Origin: Psychromonas sp. 14N.309.X.WAT.B.A12
GTDB taxonomy: Bacteria > Pseudomonadota > Gammaproteobacteria > Enterobacterales > Psychromonadaceae
Direction of reading: 5' to 3'
Length of the DNA stretch: 64,000 nt
Assembly: GCF_030397575.1 (NCBI RefSeq)
Contig: NZ_JAPNXS010000001.1
Coordinates: 372,001-436,000, forward strand
The notes beneath the pieces are model-generated. The model had not been told where the DNA came from, did not search any database, and worked only from the letters and a program-made list of their open reading frames with translations. Below, piece after piece: positions 1-9,441 of this stretch; position 1 is the first letter of the stretch; the number at the start of each line of letters is the position of its first letter. The position numbers and the translations under genes were made by a program.

Positions 1-914
1 GACGAGATTTGTTTTTGGCTCATGCCATAGGGACAAAGTAGAGCACTAGGTTTATTACCGATCTGCCCGGTATGATGGTCGATCAAAAATAATGGGTGGG
101 CTGAAATATCAGTTTTTTGTTGTTGAATTAAGTGCTTTAAATAAATTTTAGAAAATAAACTAATCAAAATTTGACGTGATTGCTGCGTATTTGGGATATG
201 GCTTAAACTTGCTAAAATAGTAAATCCTAAGCTATTAGTTAGATCATATAACGCATGGCTTAAGTTAGCTTGCATTTTTCCATAGAGCATTAAAAAAGGG
301 CGTTGTTTAAGATTCATTAAGTTGTTTAAGACTTCCATTAAACGCAAGTTTGGCGTGTTTAAATCTATAATCAACAATTGTAAGTCATGAATATTAGTGA
401 GAGATTGTTCTGCTGTGTAAATATACAGGTTATCTAATCCCTGCAACTGTTTAGGCCTTTTTGCTGGTGGATACTCCGATATTAACCCTGTCTTGTAGTG
501 TTTTAACCAACGATTGAACAATGTAAGGCTATTATGCTGCCATTCTTCTGTTGCCTGCTGTAAGTGTTGGGTAGATTGACAATGATCAAAACTGGGTAGG
601 TCTATCGCCATACTAGGTAACTCACCTAGCCAAAATATTTGTAGGTCTTCACGTTCTTTTAATAGTTGTATTAGGGAGTCACATTGAACATGTGACTCAA
701 TACTATTATCCAAAATAACGGCACTGCCTAATGGCGATGAACTTAATTGTAAGATGAGAATAGAGAGGTCGCTGATCTTTTGTTTAATATCAATGTTTGC
801 CACAGCAATCAGGCTATAAAGGGGGAAAATACCTCCATAACCTGTCTGCTCAGAGCTTAATAAAAGGTGTAACTCTTGTTCACTTAATATAGAACTCTGT
901 TGAGAGTTAAACAT
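1..914 (-). CDS. Unrecognised protein, 5' part only (runs off the window)
   Basis: A continuous reading frame on the minus strand begins at the ATG at 914-912 and stays open for about 304 codons to the window edge, so the C-terminus is missing. The product begins MFNSQQSSILSEQELHLLL. The upstream DUF2913 gene stops at 916 and its TAA is separated from this ATG by one base, so the two are translationally coupled. A segment around residues 185-215 (LLIIDLNTPNLRLMEVL, then LMLYG) alternates hydrophobic strands and helices like a receiver-type fold, but I see no confident domain. It might be the N-terminal sensory part of a larger signalling protein; that is inference only. No function is assigned. 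Confidence 0.6.
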   Translation of the reverse strand, partial: MFNSQQSSILSEQELHLLLSSEQTGYGGIFPLYSLIAVANIDIKQKISDLSILILQLSSSPLGSAVILDNSIESHVQCDSLIQLLKEREDLQIFWLGELPSMAIDLPSFDHCQSTQHLQQATEEWQHNSLTLFNRWLKHYKTGLISEYPPAKRPKQLQGLDNLYIYTAEQSLTNIHDLQLLIIDLNTPNLRLMEVLNNLMNLKQRPFLMLYGKMQANLSHALYDLTNSLGFTILASLSHIPNTQQSRQILISLFSKIYLKHLIQQQKTDISAHPLFLIDHHTGQIGNKPSALLCPYGMSQKQIS

Positions 915-915
915 C

Positions 916-1560
916 TTATGCTTCTAGTAGCTCTGGTAAAAATTCGCCACTGTTTTCAGGGTATATAATATACTCGCCATGGTATTTCACTTTGGACTTA
1001 TAATCCGTCACCTTGTGTAATAACAGTGTATGTTGGTAAGCCGCAGCTAGCGCTTCAGGAATATCTCCTCGAATATATAAGCTTAATGGTTTCACTAGCA
1101 AGCCATCTTCAAAGTGCGATTCAAATTGTTCAGTGCAAATTATTAAAGATGCTTGGCCACCGCTATGACGATTTAGTTTTTCGCCAACAACAAGATCAGT
1201 ATTTACCATCCATTGTTGTGCAATCAATTGTTCACAGAGTGCAGAAACTTGTGTTTTATAAACAGGTTTTGCACTCAGGCTTTCATCAAACACATGTTCA
1301 TAGGTACGTTTAATCGCGGCGAAGGTCGTCACAAGAGCTGCATTTTTACCTAAACTACGAGCTTTGCGTTGCCAAATCGTCAAAGTGGGTAATACATCAC
1401 TTTCATAGCGTTTTTTCTTGATTGCATTGGTTGTCCATGCTGCTAAGAAATGTGTTTCACTAAGTGGGTTTTTAGGAATTTTTCCTTTCGTTTGTGCTTC
1501 GTTTAAATCTGCTAATGCATCGCTAACCACTTGATGAACTGATGTTGAAAAACTTGTCAT
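916..1560 (-). CDS. DUF2913 family protein
   Basis: A 214-residue soluble protein with no signal peptide or membrane segment. The N-terminal half (ETHFLAAWTTNAIKKKRY, then LTIWQRKARSLGKNA) has the pattern I associate with the DUF2913 family of Vibrio and relatives, whose members are about 200 residues and have no known function. It is the first gene of a coupled pair with the cut-off gene to its left: one base separates its stop from the next ATG. The 250 bp upstream, shared with the divergent patatin gene, must hold its promoter. The family call is from memory of the conserved block; the biochemical role is unknown. Confidence 0.6.
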   Translation of the reverse strand: MTSFSTSVHQVVSDALADLNEAQTKGKIPKNPLSETHFLAAWTTNAIKKKRYESDVLPTLTIWQRKARSLGKNAALVTTFAAIKRTYEHVFDESLSAKPVYKTQVSALCEQLIAQQWMVNTDLVVGEKLNRHSGGQASLIICTEQFESHFEDGLLVKPLSLYIRGDIPEALAAAYQHTLLLHKVTDYKSKVKYHGEYIIYPENSGEFLPELLEA

Positions 1561-1814
1561 GACGATCCTGCTATTAAAAAGTGTAATAACAAAATTATGA
1601 CAGGCTAACTAGAAACGAACAAGTAAAGTTAAAGTAAATTACACTCATATTCAGTATAAATACAGCTGATAGGGAGGTGATTGATTTGAGGGCAAAAAAA
1701 TCGTATAAAAAACAACTCTTTGATATGAAATAGGTGAATTTGCTTTAATAACATCAATGCAAAATAATGCAAACTTGATTACACTCTTACTATGTTCGAT
1801 TAACTAGGTTTTAT

Positions 1815-2738
1815 ATGTCTAATTTCAGTCTAAAATTGGTACCGCCTTCTAACAAGAAAATATCACTGGTTTTAGGTAGTGGTGGTGCTAGGGGAATGGT
1901 ACACATAGGTATTATTAAGTGGTTAGTTGAACATGGTTATGAAATTCAATCTATTTCTGGTTGTTCTATCGGTGCGTTGATCGGTGGGGTTTATGCCGCT
2001 GGAAAGTTAAAAGAGTTTGAACAATGGGTATGTGGATTAGATAAATTATCTATTATCTCGTTATTGGATATCTCATGGACCTCTAGTGGATTATTGCGTG
2101 GCGATAAAATCATTAATACCCTAGTCGGCTTATTAGGTGACCAAACGATTGAAGAGTTGCCTTTAAAGTATACTGCGGTGGCTGCTGATATTAAAAATGA
2201 AAAAGAGGTTTGGATTAATTCAGGTTGTTTGTTTGATGCGATCCGCGCCTCTATCTCATTGCCCTTATTTTTTACACCTGTAGAAAAAGATGGTGTGCAA
2301 TTGATAGATGGTGGTGTACTAAACCCTGTGCCGATTGCGCCAGTGTTTGGTGATAATACAGATGCTATTATTGCAGTGAACCTAGCTGGTGAGTTTAATT
2401 ATAATTGTGATGAAGTTGATACGTTAAATGATGTTATTAATGAGGTTGAAGATCTTGCTTTCCACCAAAAAATCGGTCACTACATTAAACAGTTAAGTGA
2501 GAATCTTAGTATCACAGAAGCTAAACCCTCGACAATTGCTGCCTACGATGTTGCCGACCAAGCTTTTGATGCGATGCAAGGCACCATTGCACGTTTAAAG
2601 TTAGCAGCTTATCCTGCCGATTATAATATCGTGATAGCACGTAACGCCTGTGGGACGTTAGAGTTCGATCGCGCCAAGGAGATGATTGACCTTGGCTATC
2701 GAAGTGCAGATAAAATATTAAAGAATATTCAACCCTAA
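1815..2738 (+). CDS. Patatin-like phospholipase (RssA-type)
   Basis: A 307-residue patatin-fold lipid acyl hydrolase. The oxyanion-hole loop GSGGARG lies at residues 21-27, the nucleophile elbow GCSIG has Ser51 as the probable catalytic serine, and the DGG motif has Asp165 as the other half of the Ser-Asp dyad. All catalytic elements are present. The size and the absence of a signal peptide match the bacterial RssA/YchK group of cytoplasmic or membrane-associated phospholipases; the exact substrate cannot be read from sequence. It is followed 33 bp later by a DUF1415 gene on the same strand, with no obvious terminator between, so the two are probably co-transcribed. Confidence 0.85.
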   Translation: MSNFSLKLVPPSNKKISLVLGSGGARGMVHIGIIKWLVEHGYEIQSISGCSIGALIGGVYAAGKLKEFEQWVCGLDKLSIISLLDISWTSSGLLRGDKIINTLVGLLGDQTIEELPLKYTAVAADIKNEKEVWINSGCLFDAIRASISLPLFFTPVEKDGVQLIDGGVLNPVPIAPVFGDNTDAIIAVNLAGEFNYNCDEVDTLNDVINEVEDLAFHQKIGHYIKQLSENLSITEAKPSTIAAYDVADQAFDAMQGTIARLKLAAYPADYNIVIARNACGTLEFDRAKEMIDLGYRSADKILKNIQP

Positions 2739-2771
2739 CCCCCTGATTAGTTACCGTTTAAAGGATAAAAA

Positions 2772-3311
2772 GTGAACGCCATTAGTAGTACTCAAGCTTG
2801 GGTAAATAAAGTCATCGTCAAATATAACATTTGTCCCTTCGCACGTAGGGAAGTTGATAGAGGCAGTATTCGTTATGTTGATGACAATAGTACAGATGTT
2901 GAAACGGTGTTAGATAAATTGTTAGAGGAGTGCCGGTATTTAGATGAGCACCCAGAAGTAGAAACAACCTTATTGATATTGAGTGAAGCTTGTAGTGATT
3001 TTGAAGCCTTTTTAGACTGCGTGTACTTAGCTAATCATTACTTACAAATGAATCGTTATGAAGGTGTTTATCAATTGGCTCATTTTCATCCTGATTATTG
3101 TTTCGAGGGAGACCCTGAAGAAGCAACCTCAAATTATAGTAATCGCTCGCCATTACCAACCTTGCATATTATTCGAGAAGCCAGTATGGAGAGAGCGATT
3201 GAAGCTCACCCTGATGTGGATGCTATACCTGAAAGAAACATTGAGTTTTTGAATAAAAAGGGGACTCCTTTTTTTGCTGATTTATTAGCTAGTTGTATGC
3301 TAGCTAAATAG
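2772..3311 (+). CDS. DUF1415 domain-containing protein
   Basis: A 179-residue soluble protein starting at GTG, supported by AAGGAT at about 2762 with good spacing. The opening block (TQAWVNKVIVKYNICPFAR) and the LAHFHPDYCFEG segment are typical of DUF1415, a widespread proteobacterial family of unknown activity. Conserved Cys, His and Asp residues in those blocks could bind a metal or form an active site, but this is inference. It follows the patatin-like gene closely. Its stop codon overlaps the first unit of a heptanucleotide tandem repeat, so changes in that repeat would alter the 3' untranslated region, not the protein. Confidence 0.75.
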   Translation: MNAISSTQAWVNKVIVKYNICPFARREVDRGSIRYVDDNSTDVETVLDKLLEECRYLDEHPEVETTLLILSEACSDFEAFLDCVYLANHYLQMNRYEGVYQLAHFHPDYCFEGDPEEATSNYSNRSPLPTLHIIREASMERAIEAHPDVDAIPERNIEFLNKKGTPFFADLLASCMLAK

Positions 3312-3359
3312 AAAATAGAAAATAGAAAATAGAAAATAGAAAATAGAAAATAAAAAATA
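3311..3359. repeat. Heptanucleotide tandem repeat (GAAAATA)n
   Basis: Six perfect tandem copies of GAAAATA followed by one AAAAATA copy, starting at the last base of the DUF1415 stop codon. It lies in the convergent intergenic region and codes for nothing. The 7-bp period is the same as in the larger array at 38110-38319. Confidence 0.95.
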
Positions 3360-3411
3360 GATAGATATGAGGGTATTGACTTAAGTCGAGCGAATGTTTT
3401 TTATTAAAAAT

Positions 3412-3451
3412 AAAGTCGAATGACATGCTTATTAAATATGTCATTCGACTT
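3412..3451 (-). terminator. Hairpin terminator between convergent genes
   Basis: A 14-bp perfect stem, AAGTCGAATGACAT at 3413-3426 paired with its complement at 3438-3451, encloses an 11-base loop. Read on the minus strand it is followed by TTTATTTTTAAT. It is therefore a good rho-independent terminator for the outer-membrane protein gene at 3480-4604 and possibly works in both directions. Confidence 0.75.
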
Positions 3452-3479
3452 AACTTAACCATTATAAATTACCGATATA

Positions 3480-4604
3480 TTAAAAAGTTAATGCTAAATT
3501 AGCAGATACACCCACTTGATTCTCACCGGCATAAGACCCTGCAATATCTAAACTCACAAGATCAAAGGGGCTAAAACCAATACCCGCGGTGATTGAGTTA
3601 TCAAGCGTCTCTTCTAAATCGATTTCATAACCTGCACGTAATTGAGCCCAACCCCAAGCATTACCTTCAAGACCTAAACGCACGAATTGAGTGTCATCGT
3701 CAGTACCAATGCCTTCGAAACGCTTTTGCTTAGTTAAGTCTGCATCAATGGCTGCAACAAAATAATCCGAACTGTAAGCAACACCAAGGGTTACTTGCGT
3801 ATCAAGATGATAGCTACCATTGATTGCACCACTTGTATCAATCACATCGATCTCTTGTGCTATAAGATCTTTAACCGCAATCGCAGTACGGAAGTTATCC
3901 AAATACCAAACGGCTCCTAAATCGAAGTTAAAGGCGCTCTCTGATGTTTCACTTTCATCGTAATCATCTAAATCAAAGTTTTCTACAGTTGCTATTTGTG
4001 CATAGGTTCGCATCTGTTGATATTTGGGAGTAATACCGAAGGAGAACTCTTGACCTGCTATTGTATATTGTTGAGCCAAGGCCAAACCGGCTTCTACATA
4101 ACCAAAAGCAACAAAATCAACGTTAGATGTTTCATAATCATTTGTAACGTCTGTTTGTGCAATTATTTCAGCATAACCACGCACAAATAAATTAGAAGAA
4201 ACAAGCTTAGTAGGTAAAGCAATGGCGATGCCTGTACCTGCACTCACTTGTACAGGCTGTGAGCCATCTAACTCAGTAAGATTGGCATCAATAGCCGTGG
4301 TGTCGTTTGAACCGGAATCATTTAGTTCATCAATATTATCTTGAAGATCATCAAGTTCACTGATCGCATCATCTTTGTCACTGGCAGCAACATCTATACC
4401 TATAAAAACACCAAAATCATCGTGATCACGATAATTGGCAGCTAATGCTGGGTTGTAAAAGGGAGCCGTCAAATAATCCGCGGATGCAACACCTGTGTTA
4501 CCCATGGCATTCCCTCGAGCATCTGCAATTTTATTTGATGCACTGGCATTCGATGCGGCTAATGAACTCAAAATAGCTAAAGCCAATAGTGATTTTTTAC
4601 TCAT
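3480..4604 (-). CDS. TraF_2-type outer-membrane beta-barrel protein
   Basis: A 374-residue exported protein. The N-terminus (MSKKSLLALAILSSLAASNA) is a clear signal peptide with likely cleavage after an Ala-Ser-Ala stretch near residue 23. The mature start (ARGNAMGNTGVASADYLTAP) resembles the TraF_2 / FadL-like family often named 'conjugal transfer protein TraF' in Shewanella and relatives. The remainder alternates short amphipathic strands and ends in Phe (ANLALTF), as expected of an outer-membrane barrel. A low-complexity acidic stretch near residues 78-110 (rich in D, E, N) is probably an extracellular loop or coil. No conjugation genes are nearby, so the conjugation label should not be taken literally. 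Function unknown. Confidence 0.7.
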   Translation of the reverse strand: MSKKSLLALAILSSLAASNASASNKIADARGNAMGNTGVASADYLTAPFYNPALAANYRDHDDFGVFIGIDVAASDKDDAISELDDLQDNIDELNDSGSNDTTAIDANLTELDGSQPVQVSAGTGIAIALPTKLVSSNLFVRGYAEIIAQTDVTNDYETSNVDFVAFGYVEAGLALAQQYTIAGQEFSFGITPKYQQMRTYAQIATVENFDLDDYDESETSESAFNFDLGAVWYLDNFRTAIAVKDLIAQEIDVIDTSGAINGSYHLDTQVTLGVAYSSDYFVAAIDADLTKQKRFEGIGTDDDTQFVRLGLEGNAWGWAQLRAGYEIDLEETLDNSITAGIGFSPFDLVSLDIAGSYAGENQVGVSANLALTF

Positions 4605-5102
4605 GTTTAGTTCCTTCTAATTTAAATAGCATCGTTAGCATGGCGCAAAGGCCTTGTTAGTGCTGTTAGTCCCAGTACGCTATAAGTTATATAACTTTAT
4701 GATTTAAATATAATAATACAATTAATTGAGGTGCATTATATTTTCTAAAATTTGCAGTGTATCCATAAATGAGTATTTAGTTTAATTTACATACCTAAAT
4801 AAGGGTAGTTTAATTTTCAATAAACTAGAAATAATTTAAAAATATTAATTAATCTAGTCGTTTGGTGGACAATGTTAAAAGTGCATTTGTATTGCATGAT
4901 GTCTGCGATTAGAATGCGCAACTCTGTCTGTTAATTCGATATGCTGTGAATATACTGGTTGGCACTGCATTAGTCTGAAAAGCAGTCGACAAAATAGTTT
5001 AACAACTATAAATTGTAGTCTTTTATGTTTTGCTTTTTCTCTGTACAGAATATCGCGTAATTTATCTTATTTTTAACCATTTCTCGTTAACAAGGAACCT
5101 TC
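4605..5102. other. Intergenic region between divergent genes
   Basis: About 500 bp separate the minus-strand outer-membrane protein gene from the SMC-like operon. The stretch is very AT-rich and has no credible ORF. It must contain the promoters of both genes. A good ribosome-binding site (AAGGAACC) precedes the ATG at 5103. I see no convincing LexA or CRP site and no RNA gene. Confidence 0.6.
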
Positions 5103-8100
5103 ATGGCACACCAAGCTTATCAATTATTACGTATTATTATTATCGATAGCTTTTGGAAGGGGCAAGTGAATGAACTGGATCTGTCTGGACATACTCAATT
5201 AGAAGGTACAAATGGTGCTGGTAAAACATCTTTGATGCGTTTATTGCCACTTTTTTACGGTATGCGCCCAAGTGATATAGTGAGTAAAGTAGATCAAGCT
5301 AAAAACTTTGCTGATTATTACTTACCAAGAGACTCAAGTATGTTGGTTTATGAATACCGACGTCCGGGCGGTCAAACCTGTATGGCATTAGCCAGTTCTG
5401 ACGGTCGTGGAGTACAGTTTAAATTTATCGACAGTGGATTTGATAGCAAGATTTTCATTGGCGAAAATAAAATACCGTTAAGCGTTGCAGAAGTAGAACG
5501 TGTATATCGTTCATTGGGTGTCGAGTGTTCAGTTTACTTGGGCGTCGATAAGTATCGCCAAGTCATTCAAAACCTGCGTATCGGTAGAAAGGTTAAAGAG
5601 ATTCGTCAGCTACAAAATCGTTTTTCATTCAGTGATTTGGCAACACCACACCTGGATAAAGTTGTGAACGGCACAATAGAGAAGAATCTTGACTTTGATG
5701 CTGTTAAACAAATGCTGGTGGCTATTGCGGGTGACCATATTGCACGTAGTGTAGGCCAGGAAAAAGAGCAGATAACACTGAATAAACAAGATATCAGTTT
5801 ATGGTTAGCGGATATTCAAGCTAGTCGTTCAATTCAAAAGGTCAGTGATAAAATCACACTATGGCAAACAGATTTTAATCAGTTAGATAACTTATTAATT
5901 AAGCTACAGCACTTACATGTTGAGATGTTAGCGCATCAAGAGAGCATTAATCTTAAACAAACAGAGCGTAGTCAACAGAAATCCCAACTTCGTGATGAAA
6001 TAACTCAATTAGATAAACAACTCAAAGATCAAACTTTATCATTACAAACCGATATCAATAAGTTATTGGTTAAAATTGAAGCTGATCAAAGTCGCATCGA
6101 TCTGTTAGATGAAGATAAGCTTAAGTTTGATGAAAATGATGCAGCAAGTTTTCAATTACAAGCTGATAATGCGCCACGTTACCAACAGGCTTTAAATGAT
6201 GTTAATGAGATCATTGAAGCTTTTGAAGGAAATTTAAACAAAGTACAGGCTAAGTTCGAATCCTTATTACAAACCTTAACCTTACAGAAAGTGAAAGATG
6301 AAGCACGTAACCACGAGCAGGTCGCTAACGTTAAAGAACAGGCTAATACCCAATTATCAATCATTTCTGAAACCTATCAAGGTCAACTAGGTAAGTTAAA
6401 TGAACAGTTGAATGATAGCTTTTTGAAACTCAATATGGATCTGCAGTTATTACAAAATGACTTGAAGATCACGGAGTCTGCACAGAAAAACATCAGTGTC
6501 GAGCCTGCTTTACAAGCAGAGATTGAGAGCAATCAACTTAATATGTCTGATGTCAAAGACCGTTTGAGCGACTTATTACAAGTGTTAAGTAGTGATAACG
6601 AGCAGCTCAATACTTTAGAGAAACAGCGTACTTTGGTCTTGGAGCAACATACTAAAAATAATCGCCAGTTAGATGAACATAAAAAATCACGTCAACAACT
6701 GCATTTACAATTGTTACCAGAAGCGAATTCATTACATCATTTCTTAAGCCATGAAAATGAAGCGCAAGGCTGGAAAGACAACATCGGTCGTGTCTTATCT
6801 GCAGAGCAGTTAGCACGTAAAGATCTCAATCCACAATGGGTAGCTGAACAAGGCGGTGTATCTAGTTTATTTGGTCTACAAATAGATTTAGATCAGTTAC
6901 AGGATAACGACCTGCAACTTAATGAAAATGAGTTACGCGAAAAGTTAACCAACATAGACGATAAAATAGCATCACTCAGTGATAAATCAGAGCAGTTTGT
7001 TAGTCAAATAAGTGATTTAACTAAACAAATTGAACAACAGAAATTAGTGATCAGTGAGCGTAAACAAGCATTACAAAAAACTGAATTACAACGTCAACAA
7101 TTTAAAACACAACAAGATAATCTTCTTATCAAGAAGCAACACTTTCTGAAACAAGCGGCTGCGTCCTATGAAGATGATATTAAAAAGTTAAATACCAAAA
7201 TTAAACAACAACAAGCCAAATTAACTGAGTTTAAAGAGTTGCAGCAGGAACAACGCTTTGAATTAAATAATCAAATGTTAGATCAACGTATGGTGGTTGA
7301 GTCAGATCGTGATAGTCAACTGGATCAATTGGCTGAACAGTTTGCTGCTATTCAAGAAAGTGCTAAAAATCGCCAAAAAGATTATAAGCAACAACGTGAC
7401 CAAGCTTTAGATAAATTAGACCCTGATGGCGAAGTAGATAAACGAATTAAACAACGTGCTGAATTAATGCAACAGCTTGAAGAGTGTGCGGTGTGGGCTC
7501 GTAAAGCGCGTGAATACGAAGACTTCATGAATAACCGTTATATCAATCGTGATCAATTGGTTGAACAAAATCAAAACCGTGAAGTACAAAAACGTAGTTT
7601 AGAAAATAGCTTGTCAGATTTAACCATTGAGAAAACAAGTTTAATTTCTGAAAAACAAAAACTATTGAAAAAAGTATCGCAGCAACTAAATGATGATGCG
7701 GACCTGCTACTGCAACTAAGTTTGGCACAACGAGAGTGTGAGCAATATGGTATTGAACCATTAGCGTCCAGTTCTGAGCCAAGTAATAATGCAGAATTAA
7801 CAGTGACTTTCTGTGGAGATTGGGTCAAGCAGTTTAAAACTATCGATAAACGTTTACAGTCGCAGATTACCCAATTTAATACTGCCTTTGCTAAAAATAA
7901 TGCAAATAGTGAACTATACGAAAACTGGATCAAGTTGGTAGCAGATAATGATATTTATAAAGGTGCAAGAAGTCTCTTTAAATACCAAAATCCTATTGCT
8001 GACTTGTTGAGTAGTGCTGCGCAAAAACAAAAAAATACTTATCAATTAGTGACAGTCAACGCCAATATGATCAATGAGTTTTACCAACATATTGAGCATT

Positions 8101-8825
8101 TTGCTCGCCGTATTAAAAGTATCGGTAAACAACTATCTAATAACGTTACCAAGCTTGCACATTTTGAAGCGCTTGCCGATATCAATGTAAACACGGTGAT
8201 GAAACAGGAAGAGTTAGATTATTGGGGACCGTTGCAACAGTTCGCTAAATTATTTGATAAATACCGCGATGATTTGCGCGAAGGAGTGGGTGATATTCCT
8301 GATGATTTGATTGTTGCTATGCAAAAACTATCAGCTTATTTACCAAGTGAAGGCTTTGCTTTAGCACATCACCAATTGTTTGATATTGAGTTTACAATCT
8401 CAGAAAAAGGGCAGTTAAAGCATGCGCGAAACGCAAGACAGCTTAAAAAGATCAGTTCAACAGGACTTTCTTACTTAGCGATGTTGTCGTTGTACGCAGG
8501 TATTCTTGGCATGTTACGTGGTGAGAGTGATGCTCAAACACAAATTATATTACCCGTAGATGAATTAGGTGAACTAGCCGCTGAAAATATCGACCTGCTA
8601 TTAACTATGTTTAATGACAATGCGATCACTATGTTATCAGCATCTCCTTCAACGGATCGTCATATATTATCGCTCTATGAACGACATTATAAGATTAAAG
8701 ATAACAAAATATTCCATGCGCATATTCCAACATCACGATTAGATGAGCTGTTAATGCAACGTAAACAAGTTGCAGAGCAAGCAAATCAGACACAAACAAC
8801 TGAATTGGAGAGCCAAGATGTTTAA
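5103..8825 (+). CDS. jetC: Wadjet-like SMC ATPase (JetC/MksB-like)
   Basis: A 1240-residue SMC-type ATPase. Residues 35-43 (GTNGAGKTS) are the Walker A loop. Near residues 1118-1125 SSTGLSYLA resembles an ABC signature, and near 1150 LPVDELGEL is the Walker B with its catalytic Glu. Between these lie two long Gln/Lys/Glu-rich coiled-coil arms, about residues 240-530 and 610-870. They are split by a globular segment at about 540-605 (GWKDNIGRVL...LFGLQIDLDQL) that fits an SMC hinge. It is the first gene of a four-gene operon; its stop overlaps the next start by 8 bp. Family knowledge: JetC/MksB ATPases extrude plasmid DNA loops for cleavage by a Toprim partner. Assignment to this family rests on the operon as a whole, and the gene order differs from canonical Wadjet. 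Confidence 0.8.
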   Translation: MAHQAYQLLRIIIIDSFWKGQVNELDLSGHTQLEGTNGAGKTSLMRLLPLFYGMRPSDIVSKVDQAKNFADYYLPRDSSMLVYEYRRPGGQTCMALASSDGRGVQFKFIDSGFDSKIFIGENKIPLSVAEVERVYRSLGVECSVYLGVDKYRQVIQNLRIGRKVKEIRQLQNRFSFSDLATPHLDKVVNGTIEKNLDFDAVKQMLVAIAGDHIARSVGQEKEQITLNKQDISLWLADIQASRSIQKVSDKITLWQTDFNQLDNLLIKLQHLHVEMLAHQESINLKQTERSQQKSQLRDEITQLDKQLKDQTLSLQTDINKLLVKIEADQSRIDLLDEDKLKFDENDAASFQLQADNAPRYQQALNDVNEIIEAFEGNLNKVQAKFESLLQTLTLQKVKDEARNHEQVANVKEQANTQLSIISETYQGQLGKLNEQLNDSFLKLNMDLQLLQNDLKITESAQKNISVEPALQAEIESNQLNMSDVKDRLSDLLQVLSSDNEQLNTLEKQRTLVLEQHTKNNRQLDEHKKSRQQLHLQLLPEANSLHHFLSHENEAQGWKDNIGRVLSAEQLARKDLNPQWVAEQGGVSSLFGLQIDLDQLQDNDLQLNENELREKLTNIDDKIASLSDKSEQFVSQISDLTKQIEQQKLVISERKQALQKTELQRQQFKTQQDNLLIKKQHFLKQAAASYEDDIKKLNTKIKQQQAKLTEFKELQQEQRFELNNQMLDQRMVVESDRDSQLDQLAEQFAAIQESAKNRQKDYKQQRDQALDKLDPDGEVDKRIKQRAELMQQLEECAVWARKAREYEDFMNNRYINRDQLVEQNQNREVQKRSLENSLSDLTIEKTSLISEKQKLLKKVSQQLNDDADLLLQLSLAQRECEQYGIEPLASSSEPSNNAELTVTFCGDWVKQFKTIDKRLQSQITQFNTAFAKNNANSELYENWIKLVADNDIYKGARSLFKYQNPIADLLSSAAQKQKNTYQLVTVNANMINEFYQHIEHFARRIKSIGKQLSNNVTKLAHFEALADINVNTVMKQEELDYWGPLQQFAKLFDKYRDDLREGVGDIPDDLIVAMQKLSAYLPSEGFALAHHQLFDIEFTISEKGQLKHARNARQLKKISSTGLSYLAMLSLYAGILGMLRGESDAQTQIILPVDELGELAAENIDLLLTMFNDNAITMLSASPSTDRHILSLYERHYKIKDNKIFHAHIPTSRLDELLMQRKQVAEQANQTQTTELESQDV

Positions 8826-9441
8826 GCAAACCGTTCAAAAACTATTAACAGGTGAAGTGATTTGTGAAACAGGTTTTGCAGATGAATTTTTATTCCTGCA
8901 GGCTCAAGATAACCAAGATCGTGTTAGTGACTTTTTAAGTAATTTAGATCGTCAATTAACCTTTTTGGATAGTGCTGATGCCTTTTATTGCACTTTTAAC
9001 GAAGTAGATAGTGACAACACGCCGGAATTAACCGCATTGTTCACTGACATTCGTGGCATGTTCCGTCCATTAGTTGAGTTTTTAGAGCTAATCCTAACGG
9101 CTAGTCAAACTGATTTACCAATCCATGCAAAGTCAATTATTAATATCAATGAATTATTTGACCCGTTCGAGCATGATCAAACCTTACGTGAGCAATTGCG
9201 CCACTTAACATCGATTCGACCTTTTAAAACTAATAAATTAGAAAGCCGTGAACAACTGGTATTCGTTTTTCATAAATTAGAAGAAATGGGGTATTTCGTA
9301 CGTAAAAATGCAGGGAGTAGCCGTTATTTTGCCACTGCTAAGTTTGATCTAATCTATCTGTTAATTGAATTTTTAAATGATTCTGAACGTATTGAATTAC
9401 CGGAAACAGTTGAGCAGCAACAAGAAGAGTTATTGTTCTAA
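8818..9441 (+). CDS. jetB: MksE/JetB-like subunit of the SMC complex
   Basis: A 207-residue protein starting at the ATG at 8818. GGAG lies just upstream, and the start overlaps the SMC gene's stop by 8 bp. A longer frame from 8770 is possible but sits entirely inside the SMC gene. The C-terminal part (residues about 140-195: KLESREQLVFVFHKLEEMGYF...SSRYFATAKFDLIYLL) looks like a winged-helix unit, as in MukE/MksE/JetB proteins. Those proteins bind the kleisin and DNA in bacterial condensin-like complexes. The size fits JetB/MksE. Sequence identity to named members is not obvious by eye, so the call depends on size, winged-helix pattern and position between an SMC ATPase and a Toprim gene. Confidence 0.6.
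   Translation: MFKQTVQKLLTGEVICETGFADEFLFLQAQDNQDRVSDFLSNLDRQLTFLDSADAFYCTFNEVDSDNTPELTALFTDIRGMFRPLVEFLELILTASQTDLPIHAKSIININELFDPFEHDQTLREQLRHLTSIRPFKTNKLESREQLVFVFHKLEEMGYFVRKNAGSSRYFATAKFDLIYLLIEFLNDSERIELPETVEQQQEELLF

Noticed and set aside
1026-1313. Plus-strand ORF of 95 codons
   Set aside because: It lies wholly inside the DUF2913 gene on the opposite strand and has no ribosome-binding site or family match.
3480-4604. Evidence of a conjugative element from the TraF-like gene
   Set aside because: The protein is an exported beta-barrel-type family with a misleading name, and no other transfer gene is present.
4900-5102. Possible LexA box upstream of the SMC operon
   Set aside because: CTGTGAATATACTGG has only one good half site; the second half does not match CTGT-N8-ACAG.
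7543-7933. Two minus-strand ORFs of 79 and 120 codons
   Set aside because: They are inside the SMC ATPase coiled-coil coding region and are antisense shadows.
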